Positions 8,973-15,873 of a stretch of DNA of 51,133 nucleotides are shown in pieces. The translations under genes were made by a program, and so were the position numbers. Position 1 is the stretch's first letter. Every line of letters begins with the position of its first letter. The stretch lies in the NCBI GenBank assembly GCA_027621295.1, contig JAQCBR010000014.1, positions 1-51,133 on the forward strand, given 5' to 3'. The notes beneath the pieces were generated by a model. That model saw only the letters and a program-made list of their open reading frames with translations. It made no database searches and had not been told where the DNA came from. This DNA comes from Planctomycetota bacterium (GTDB taxonomy: Bacteria; Planctomycetota; UBA1135; UBA2386).

Positions 8973-10229
8973 TCAGCGTTCGCGATGGCGATCCGCGAAG
9001 TCCAGGAAGCGAGCCCAGTCCCATGCCGTGACGTCGTGCTTCCCGCTGCGCAGGTGGTATCCGACGGAGCCCTCCCCGAGCGCGGTGTCCGGAGCCTCCG
9101 GGAACGTGGCGCCGCCGAGCCCCCGCAGTCCGTGGAGCTCCCAGGCCGGCGTCGCGCCGACCGCGGCGAGGAACTCGCCCCGCGGGTCCGCCCAGTCGTC
9201 CCCGCTCGCGCTCGCGACGTAGACCGGGCGGGGAGCCATCAGCGCGATCAGGTGGTGCTGGTCGAACGGCAGGTCGTCCTCGTGGTCCGCATAGCGTCGG
9301 AAGCGGGTGGTGAACCAGTGGGGGAAGACCTCTTGGATCCGCTTGACCGTCTCCCCGTGCCTGCGCCGTGACAGCGCAGCGCCCCCGCACCCGGAGTTGT
9401 TCGAGATCGCGAACCAGAACCTGGGATCGGTAGCGCCCGCCCAGAGTGCTGTCTTGCCGAGCCTCGAGTGGCCGAACACCGCGACGCGCTCCTGGTCGAG
9501 GCCGTCGACCTTGCCCAGCGCATCGAGCAGGTGGGAGAGGCCGAACGCCCATGCGCCGATCGTGCCGAGGGTGTCCCGCGCCGGGTCGTCACCGAGCACC
9601 GCGTGCAGGCCGTTCCGGAAGCCGTCGTCGAAGTCCGGGTCGAGGTCGCCGTAGTAGGCGGTCGCCAACGCATAGCCTCGCGAGACGAGCAGATCGATCG
9701 GCCAGCGAGCCGTGCGCTGGCCGCGTGCGCTCTCGGACGCGCGGTTGTCCTTCACGCCGAACTTGGCGTCGTTCGCCATCCAGGTCCTGGGGACGCGGAT
9801 CTCCTCGTCGGGCCAGACCGTGTGGTTGCCCTTGAAGTTGAGTCCGAGGAACGCAGGGACGAGGCCTTCGCGTTCGTTCGGCACGTAGACGAGCAGTTCG
9901 ACGGAGAGCAACTCCTTCCCTCGCGAGAGCTCGACGACCCACTGCGTCCGGGTCGCCGCGCCGCCGAGCGCCGCGGGATCACGCTCGACCTCCGTCGCGG
10001 CTACCTGGAGCCGCTCGGTCGGCATCGGGCCGAACATCTCGTTCTCCAGGAGCTTCACCAGCGCTGGCCGATGTGCGCGCCACGCGTCGACCGATGAGAT
10101 CGGCGTCCCCTCGATGCCCGAGAGAATGTCGGGCTCGGCTCGCTCGGCTTCGGCCGGCTCCTGCTGGGTCCGGCCAGGCTCGACGAGAGCGGTGAGCGCT
10201 ACGCAGAGGAGCAGCGGTGGGGCGCGCAT
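8973..10229 (-). CDS. Secreted glucuronoyl esterase-like protein (CE15)
   Basis: 418 residues with a signal peptide (MRAPPLLLCVALTALVEPGR). This is an alpha/beta hydrolase. The nucleophile motif is GHSRLGK (residues 254-260, Ser256), followed by TALWAGA and then NNSGCGGAALSRR; the catalytic His is in SGKHDVTAWDW near residue 398. These are the marks of bacterial CE15 enzymes, which split the ester between glucuronoyl groups of xylan and lignin alcohols, and may act on other uronate esters. The N-terminal EMFGPMP and LNFKGNH segments also fit. No xylanase or PUL partner lies beside it; the nearest gene is the divergent Nudix gene 44 bp away. Confidence 0.9.
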   Translation of the reverse strand: MRAPPLLLCVALTALVEPGRTQQEPAEAERAEPDILSGIEGTPISSVDAWRAHRPALVKLLENEMFGPMPTERLQVAATEVERDPAALGGAATRTQWVVELSRGKELLSVELLVYVPNEREGLVPAFLGLNFKGNHTVWPDEEIRVPRTWMANDAKFGVKDNRASESARGQRTARWPIDLLVSRGYALATAYYGDLDPDFDDGFRNGLHAVLGDDPARDTLGTIGAWAFGLSHLLDALGKVDGLDQERVAVFGHSRLGKTALWAGATDPRFWFAISNNSGCGGAALSRRRHGETVKRIQEVFPHWFTTRFRRYADHEDDLPFDQHHLIALMAPRPVYVASASGDDWADPRGEFLAAVGATPAWELHGLRGLGGATFPEAPDTALGEGSVGYHLRSGKHDVTAWDWARFLDFADRHRER

Positions 10230-10273
10230 GGGGTGGAGGGTAGCATCGCGCCCGGCCGCTCCGAGGCCGTGGC

Positions 10274-10777
10274 ATGCCCATCCCAGACTTCCTACGGACG
10301 ATCCGCGCGAAGATCGGCCACGACTACGTGCTCCTTCCCGCGGTCGCGGCCGTGGTGCAGCGGGCCGACGGAAAGGTGCTCCTGATGCGGCGCGCGGACA
10401 ACGGCGAGTGGAGCCTGCCGTCGGGGATCTGCGAGCCGGGCGAGCACCCGTCCCGGACCATCTGTCGCGAGATCAGGGAAGAGACGGGGCTGGTCGCGAA
10501 GCCGACGCGGATTCTCGCGGTGTTCGGCGGACCACGCATCCACCACACGAGCGGTGACCTCGCGGAATACGTGACGACGCTGTTCCACTGCGAGATCCGG
10601 GGCGGGGAGCTCGAGCCTCTCGATGGAGAGGCGCTCGAGTTCCGCTTCGTCGACGCGGAGGAGATCCCGTCGCTCAGCATCGATCCGCATCTTCCCGCGC
10701 CGCTGCCGCAGCTGCTCGCAGGGTCCGGCGGGGCCTTCCCGTGGTCGGACGCGTGGCTCGACCTCGAGGGTTGCTGA
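10274..10777 (+). CDS. Nudix hydrolase
   Basis: 167 residues. The Nudix box is complete at residues 51-73: Gly, five residues, Glu, seven residues, REIREETGL. The strand VAAVVQRADGKVLLMRR before it and the W-S-L-P-S-G approach are standard. Such enzymes hydrolyse nucleoside diphosphates linked to another group, with Mg2+. The residues that would set substrate choice are not diagnostic, so the substrate is unknown. It is cytoplasmic, with no signal peptide. A strong hairpin at 10815-10843 follows and probably ends transcription. Confidence 0.92.
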   Translation: MPIPDFLRTIRAKIGHDYVLLPAVAAVVQRADGKVLLMRRADNGEWSLPSGICEPGEHPSRTICREIREETGLVAKPTRILAVFGGPRIHHTSGDLAEYVTTLFHCEIRGGELEPLDGEALEFRFVDAEEIPSLSIDPHLPAPLPQLLAGSGGAFPWSDAWLDLEGC

Positions 10778-10814
10778 CCAGCCTCCGCCCGGCCGCCGAA
10801 CCGCCCGTAACGAC

Positions 10815-10843
10815 AACGGGCCGCCCCCAGCGGACGGCCCGTT
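10815..10843. terminator. Bidirectional hairpin terminator
   Basis: A perfect 9-bp inverted repeat, AACGGGCCG and CGGCCCGTT, with an 11-nt loop, lies between two convergent genes (Nudix ending at 10777, FG-GAP protein ending at 10878). No T-run follows on either strand, so this is a stem without the classic U-tract. Position and symmetry support a shared terminator. Confidence 0.7.
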
Positions 10844-10877
10844 CGGTCGCGCCGGTCACCCGGCGGGAGTCACGCGA

Positions 10878-12557
10878 TCAGCTGTCGCCGATCCGGATCA
10901 CGCCCGAGTTCGTCAGGGTCGCGCCCAGGCTGTTGCCGGTCGCGTCGATGCACACCCACTGGTGGGCGACCTCGATGCCGACGAGGGCCGACGAGTTCGG
11001 GATCGCGGCGAACGGCGTGAGGCGCGTCGCGCCTTCCGAGTCCGTCGTCGAACCGAACGATTCCATCGGGAAGGCCAGCAGCGTGCAGTCCGGGGCGAGC
11101 GCGCCCAGGGACTGGTTCCAGCCGATGCCGAGGTTGAGTGCGACGGCCGTGCCGGCAACAGCGCCGGTCAGCGTCGCCTCGTAGGCCTTGCCGATCGCGG
11201 GGCGGCCGAGCAGGTCGAGGCGCGGCTGGCGAAGACGGTCGGTGCCTCGGCAGCCGGCGCCGACGTAGTAGACGCGGGCCGGGGTGATCGCGCCGCCGAA
11301 GGAGTAGACGTAGGCCGAGCCGACCGCGACGCCGTTGACCACGTTGCCGGGGGCGCCGACCGCGACGTCGACGAAGCCGTCGAGGTCACAGTCACCGACG
11401 TCGTCCACCGAGAAGCCGAACTCAGCGCCTGCGCTCTGTCCGTCCATCGTGTGGAGGGTCGAGCCATCGGCACCGGAGTAGATCGACGCCTGGCCGGCGT
11501 CCGCGCCAGCCGCACCGTCCACGCCCGGGGCGCCGACGATCGCGTCCGCGGCGCCGTCACCGTTGACGTAGCCGAGCGCGACCGACTTGCCGAAGCTGTC
11601 GCCCGCCGCAGCGCCGTTGAAGGTGTAGAGGACCGCGCCGGTCGCGCCGTCGTAGACGGTCGCCTTGCCCGCGGAGCTGGCCGCGTTCGGCGAACCGCCG
11701 ATGAAGTCCGGGGTCCCGTCACCGTTGACGTCGGCGTTGCCGTCGAGCGACGTGCCGAGGCGTTCGCCGGCGGTCGTGCCGTAGACGGTCAGCAGGACCA
11801 TGCCGCTCTTGCCGGAGACGAGCTGGATCGCACCGCAGTCGGAGCGGCCCGGCTGGTCCGCGCGGGGGAGACCGATCAGCAGGTCCGCGTAGCCGTCGCC
11901 GTCGACGTCACCAGCGCGGGCGAGGGCGGAACCGGCTTCGTCGCCACGGGCACCGACCAGCGTGTGGATCGGGGTCCGCGCCTTGCCGGAGAAGATCCGG
12001 ACGCGGCCCGAGTTGTTGCCGTTGTCGTCGCGGCCCGGCTCACCGACGGCGATATCGCCGTAGCCGTCGCCGTCGAGGTCACCGAGGCCCGCCAGCGCGC
12101 GGCCCGTGTAGTCGTAGCCGAGCTCCCCGTCCACGTGCCACAGGCGGCGGCCCGCGGCGCTGAAGACGTGGAACGCACCCCTGTAGCGGAAGCGGCCGTC
12201 GAGTTCGTGGTAGGAGATGTCGTCGAGGCCGTCGCCGTCGACGTCACCGATGTTCGTGATCGCGTAGCCCGCGCCTTCCTCGAAGTGGTCACCGCGGTAT
12301 TCGCGGAGGCGGCGGCCGCCGGCGCCCGAGACGATCTGCAGGATGCCTGCATCCCAGTCTTCCGGGTTGGGATCGTGGAACGGCGCGCCGACCGCGAAGT
12401 CGTTGCGGGTGTCGCCGTTGATGTCACCTGCGGCGCAGACGACGTGGCCGTAGCGGCTGCCATCCTGAGTGCCGTGGTAGGTGAGGAGCGGACTCTGCGC
12501 CGAAGCGACAGCCGCGAGAACGGCGAGAGAGAGGGCGGAAGTGACCGAGAGCTGCAT
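10878..12557 (-). CDS. Secreted seven-repeat FG-GAP propeller with shared C-terminal domain
   Basis: 559 residues from the ATG at 12557; a GTG 24 bp upstream is possible. Signal peptide MQLSVTSALSLAVLAAVASA, then Q-S-P. Seven FG-GAP/VCBS repeats follow, each with a Ca2+-type D-x-D/N-G-D-G-x-x-D loop (GDINGDTRND, GDVDGDGLDD, GDLDGDGYGD, GDVDGDGYAD, ADVNGDGTPD, GYVNGDGAAD, GDCDLDGFVD). Seven blades match an integrin-alpha-like propeller. From the VGAGCRG segment onward the last 130 residues are the C-terminal domain also seen on the M28 and LamG proteins (HQWVCIDATGNSLG, ending V-I-R-I-G). Likely an extracellular binding protein; the ligand is unknown. Confidence 0.92.
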   Translation of the reverse strand: MQLSVTSALSLAVLAAVASAQSPLLTYHGTQDGSRYGHVVCAAGDINGDTRNDFAVGAPFHDPNPEDWDAGILQIVSGAGGRRLREYRGDHFEEGAGYAITNIGDVDGDGLDDISYHELDGRFRYRGAFHVFSAAGRRLWHVDGELGYDYTGRALAGLGDLDGDGYGDIAVGEPGRDDNGNNSGRVRIFSGKARTPIHTLVGARGDEAGSALARAGDVDGDGYADLLIGLPRADQPGRSDCGAIQLVSGKSGMVLLTVYGTTAGERLGTSLDGNADVNGDGTPDFIGGSPNAASSAGKATVYDGATGAVLYTFNGAAAGDSFGKSVALGYVNGDGAADAIVGAPGVDGAAGADAGQASIYSGADGSTLHTMDGQSAGAEFGFSVDDVGDCDLDGFVDVAVGAPGNVVNGVAVGSAYVYSFGGAITPARVYYVGAGCRGTDRLRQPRLDLLGRPAIGKAYEATLTGAVAGTAVALNLGIGWNQSLGALAPDCTLLAFPMESFGSTTDSEGATRLTPFAAIPNSSALVGIEVAHQWVCIDATGNSLGATLTNSGVIRIGDS

Positions 12558-12918
12558 GGAAAGGCTGGGGGTGGTGTTCACCGCGGACGGTGATCTGGAC
12601 TGTCGCCGAGCGGAAGTCTGGAGCGACTTCCCACCGGCTCCGCTGTGAACAGATACAGCGCATTCGACGCTCGTCCAGGGTTGTGGGGTTCCTTTTCCAC
12701 AGCCTCATCCGTCCACGAACGAGACCCTCTCCGGTTGCCGCGCTGGCATTGGCGGCTCGGCGACTTGCGGCCTGCCGCATCATTGTGCAGGGCAAATCAT
12801 CGGCAACCTTTCCAGCCCCGTCGGTGCGTCCGGGATCGCGACGGGGTCCACGGATCACGCGCCACACGACCTGCACCGCGCGCTTGCTCCGTCGGCTGCA
12901 TCCGAGTCTCCTCCGCGC
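12558..12918. promoter_or_regulatory. Divergent control region with small dyads
   Basis: About 360 bp without a credible gene, between the divergent FG-GAP gene and the enolase-superfamily gene, so promoters for both should lie here. Three short inverted repeats are visible. GAAGT/ACTTC lies at 12613-12630 and CGCTGT/ACAGCG, a perfect 6-bp stem with an 8-nt loop, at 12641-12660. TGTGG with CCACA lies at 12682-12701. The last resembles a dyad in the glutamine synthetase leader (33832-33849). The stretch 12690-12800 is locally richer in A and T. No confident -35/-10 pair was found. Confidence 0.4.
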
Positions 12919-14022
12919 ATGCGCATCACGAAGATCCTGGCCTACCAAGTCGACCTCCCGCTGCACGAGGGCAGCTACAACTGGTCCGGCGGCAAGTCCG
13001 TCCAGGTCTTCGACAGCACGGTGGTCCGGGTGGAGACGGATGCGGGCATCGCTGGACACGGCGAGGCGTGCCCGCTCGGCCCGGTCTACCTGCCGAGCTA
13101 CGCGGAGGGCGTGCGCGCCGGCATCGCCGAGGTCGGCCCCGCGCTGATCGGCGAGGACCCGCGAGACCTCGACCGGATCGTGCGCACGATGGATCGGGCG
13201 CTGAAGGGCCACCCCTACTGCAAGTCGGCGCTCGACGTCGCCTGCTGGGACATCCTGGGCCAGGCGACCGGGCTGCCGGTGTGCACTCTCCTCGGCGGGC
13301 GCAACGGGGACGACTTCGTGCTCTACCGCGCGATCTCCCAGCAGGCGCCGGAGGCGATGGCCGCCAACGTCGCCGGCTACCGTGCCGAGGGCTACCGCCG
13401 CTTCCAGCTCAAGGTCGGTTCCGACGTCGAGACCGACATCGCGCGGATCAAGGCTGTGTCCGAGGTCCTCGAGCCGGGCGACATCCTCGTGGCGGATGCG
13501 AACACCGGATGGCTCCAGCACGAGGCGGTCCGCGTCGTCCGGGGAGTGAGGGACGTCGACGTCTACATCGAGCAGCCGTGCGTCAGCTACGAGGAGTGCC
13601 GCACGGTCCGCGACCAGAGCGACCATGCGTTCGTCCTGGACGAGTGCATCGATGATCTGCGCTCGGTGCTCCGCGGCCATCAGGATCGCGCGATGGACGT
13701 CGTGAACATCAAGATCTCGAAGTTCGGTGGGCTGACCAAAGCCCGCCAGGCGCGCGATCTCTGTCAGAGCCTCGGGATCGCGATGACCATCGAGGACACC
13801 TGGGGTGGAGACATCGTCACCGCAGCGATCTCGCACCTCGCCCACAGCACCGCGACCGAGTTCCTGTTCACCTCGACGGACTTCAACAGCTACGGGCCGC
13901 TCTGCATCGCCGACGGCGCGCCGCAGCGGCAGAACGGTCGCATGGCCGCGTCCCTTGCGCCGGGGCTCGGTGTGTCGCCGCGCTTCGACGTGCTCGGGGA
14001 CCCTGTCCTCGAGATCGAGTGA
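12919..14022 (+). CDS. Enolase-superfamily (MLE subgroup) dehydratase or epimerase, hydroxyproline-type
   Basis: 367 residues, full length for the family. The active-site frame is visible: Lys165 (FQLKVG), metal ligands Asp193 (VADANTGW), Glu218 (IEQP) and Asp241 (VLDE), and Lys265 (NIKISKFGG). Near the end [18 protein letters not shown] is present. The usual KxK motif reads QLK, so only the second Lys is kept. From memory of the family, this block pattern is closest to cis-3-hydroxy-L-proline dehydratase and hydroxyproline-betaine epimerase relatives, but specificity cannot be read from sequence and no proline-pathway or transporter gene is adjacent. Cytoplasmic. Confidence 0.88.
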   Translation: MRITKILAYQVDLPLHEGSYNWSGGKSVQVFDSTVVRVETDAGIAGHGEACPLGPVYLPSYAEGVRAGIAEVGPALIGEDPRDLDRIVRTMDRALKGHPYCKSALDVACWDILGQATGLPVCTLLGGRNGDDFVLYRAISQQAPEAMAANVAGYRAEGYRRFQLKVGSDVETDIARIKAVSEVLEPGDILVADANTGWLQHEAVRVVRGVRDVDVYIEQPCVSYEECRTVRDQSDHAFVLDECIDDLRSVLRGHQDRAMDVVNIKISKFGGLTKARQARDLCQSLGIAMTIEDTWGGDIVTAAISHLAHSTATEFLFTSTDFNSYGPLCIADGAPQRQNGRMAASLAPGLGVSPRFDVLGDPVLEIE

Positions 14023-14078
14023 GCGGCTCGCCGCGGGGCTTCGTGCAATGCGTCGAGGGCCGAGCTACAAGCTTGCCC

Positions 14079-14753
14079 ATGACGGTGATCCGCGTCGCGG
14101 CCCTCACGGGCATCCTGGTCCTGACGAGCCTCCAGGGCTGCGTCGCTCCCGTGTCGGGGACGGTGGTGCGTCCCGAGAGCGCGGATGTCCCTGGCACCGA
14201 CGTGAAGCGCGAGCTCGAAGCGGATCTCACGGCTGCAGAGGCTCGCCACCACATCGCGGTGATGGGCGCGCAGATCGCGCGAGACGCGGCGGCGCACCGC
14301 GTGGAGATGGCGCGGGTCGAGCTGCAGCTCGCCCTCGAAGGGCTACAGCTGTTCCAGCGGGAGCGCGAACTCGACCTGGAGGAGGGCCGTCAGGACCTCG
14401 AGCGCGACGAGTTCTCTCTCGAGCAGGCGGTAGCCGAGCTTCGCGAACTCCGCGAGATGTACGAGGAGGAGGAGTTCGCGAAGACCACGAAGGAGCTCGT
14501 GCTGCGCCGCGGCGAGATGCGCGTCGAGATGCAGAAGAACAGCCTGCGGCTCGCGCGCGAGCGGCATGAGCTGTTGGAGCGGAGCCTCCGCAGCGACGAG
14601 GTCGAGAAGCGGCAGGCCGTCGAAGAAGCCCGTCGCGGCGTCGCCGAGGCGGAAGCCGAGCAGCGCAAGACCGACCTCGAACAGGATCTCGAGGTGCGCG
14701 AGGTCCAGCGTGAGGCCGAGAAGCTCCGCGCCGAGGTCGAGGGTGGGCGTTGA
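14079..14753 (+). CDS. Coiled-coil lipoprotein
   Basis: 224 residues from the ATG at 14079; the longer in-frame start at 14019 lacks a signal. The lipoprotein signal is MTVIRVAALTGILVLTSLQG followed by C-V-A. From about residue 45 to the end the protein is almost entirely charged heptad-like sequence (many Glu, Arg, Leu), a single long coiled coil of about 170 residues. It could be a spacer or tether in the envelope; no enzyme domain is seen. Its stop overlaps the TTG start of the next gene (TTGA), a sign of translational coupling. Confidence 0.8.
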   Translation: MTVIRVAALTGILVLTSLQGCVAPVSGTVVRPESADVPGTDVKRELEADLTAAEARHHIAVMGAQIARDAAAHRVEMARVELQLALEGLQLFQRERELDLEEGRQDLERDEFSLEQAVAELRELREMYEEEEFAKTTKELVLRRGEMRVEMQKNSLRLARERHELLERSLRSDEVEKRQAVEEARRGVAEAEAEQRKTDLEQDLEVREVQREAEKLRAEVEGGR

Positions 14754-15868
14754 TCGCGCGCGTGCTGGCGGCGGGCGTGCTGGCGGCGGTTGCCACCGCG
14801 CAGGCGCCGACGGAGGCCGACGCGCGCGCGGCGCGCGATCGGGCGCTCGCCTTCCTCGTCACGACGCAGCGTGACGACGGCGGCTTCAGCAGGCTGACGC
14901 TCGAGCAGATCCACGAAGAGACCTACTCGGTCGAGACCTTCCATGCATGGGGCGTCGCAGCGCACGCACTCGCCTGTGAGGCGCTGCTCCGTGCGCCGGA
15001 ATCGCCGGAACGCCGCGTCGCGTTGGACCGCGGGCTCCGCTGGTTCTCGGCCTGCCGCACTCCGCTGCGTGGCAGCGACTGGGACAACGATGCGGTGTGG
15101 TCTTGGCTGTACGGCGTCGTGCTGGGCACCGCGGTCGCAGCCGACGAGCGTTTCGTCGGGACCGAGCTCGGCGCGGACGTGGCCGCGAAGTCCAGGGTCT
15201 TCCTCGACGCCCTGGTGCGGAACCAGGTGCCGACCGGTGGCTTCGGCTACTACGACGATCCGCCCTACACCCGCCGCCCCAAGTGGGCGACGAGCTTCTG
15301 CACGGCGCTGGTCCTGCCCGCGCTCGAGAAGGCGATGTCCCTCGGCTGGCTCGCAGACCCGGGCGTCGCCGCGCGCGCAAGGCGCTACGTGCTGGATTGC
15401 CGGCTGCCGAACGGCGCTTTCGCCTACGACCTGCGGCCCGTGCCGCGGTCGTTCGCCGGCGAGAGCATCGACACGGTGAAGGGCGCCCTCGGCCGCATCC
15501 AGGTCTGCCACTGGGCGCTCACCGAGGTGGGGGACGCCAGCGTGTCTGCCGACGACGTCCGGCGCGGGTTGGGTCTGTTCTTCGCCCACCACGAGTTCCT
15601 GGCGACGGCACGCATGCGGCCGATCCCGCACGAGGGTCACTACGCGAACGCGGGCTACTTCTTCCTGTTCGGCCACGAGTACGCAGGGCGCGCGATCGAA
15701 GCACTCCCCGAGACCGAGCGGGCGCCCTGGCGCCAGAAGTTCTGGGCCGAGCTGCTGCCGACGCAGCGCGCGAGCGGCGCTTTCTGCGACTTCCTCGGAT
15801 CGCGCTACACGGTCGTCGCCGGCACTGCGATGGCCGCGCTCGGGCTGGGCGCCGGCCTGGACGGCTGA
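14750..15868 (+). CDS. Secreted alpha/alpha-toroid protein (prenyltransferase/squalene-cyclase-like repeats)
   Basis: 372 residues from the TTG at 14750, whose last bases overlap the upstream TGA; a GTG at 14762 is an alternative. A short signal peptide ends at VATAQA. Repeated helical pairs with Q-x-D/N-G-F/A motifs follow (TTQRDDGGFS, QVPTGGFGYYD, LPNGAFAYD, QRASGAFCDF), the QW-like pattern of terpene cyclase and prenyltransferase toroids. The catalytic DxDD or DCTAE of squalene cyclases is not present, so a binding or structural role, or another toroid enzyme, is as likely. It is translationally coupled to the coiled-coil lipoprotein, suggesting a joint envelope function. It ends 5 bp before a convergent gene. 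Confidence 0.82.
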   Translation: MIARVLAAGVLAAVATAQAPTEADARAARDRALAFLVTTQRDDGGFSRLTLEQIHEETYSVETFHAWGVAAHALACEALLRAPESPERRVALDRGLRWFSACRTPLRGSDWDNDAVWSWLYGVVLGTAVAADERFVGTELGADVAAKSRVFLDALVRNQVPTGGFGYYDDPPYTRRPKWATSFCTALVLPALEKAMSLGWLADPGVAARARRYVLDCRLPNGAFAYDLRPVPRSFAGESIDTVKGALGRIQVCHWALTEVGDASVSADDVRRGLGLFFAHHEFLATARMRPIPHEGHYANAGYFFLFGHEYAGRAIEALPETERAPWRQKFWAELLPTQRASGAFCDFLGSRYTVVAGTAMAALGLGAGLDG

Positions 15869-15873
15869 CGCGT

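Noticed and set aside
5884-9552. A 1222-codon open frame on the minus strand opposite the AsmA-like gene.
   Set aside because: Arg/Pro-rich composition without domains; a shadow of the GC-rich plus-strand gene. Other long antisense frames (22325-24955, 25127-27046, 33923-36169, 41846-45208) were rejected for the same reason.
12694-12702. TTTTCCACA at 12694 as a DnaA box, with CTTTCCACA at 33841, as an origin signal.
   Set aside because: Single copies without clustering, no AT-rich unwinding region and no dnaA or dnaN nearby. They fit the TGTGG/CCACAG dyads better.
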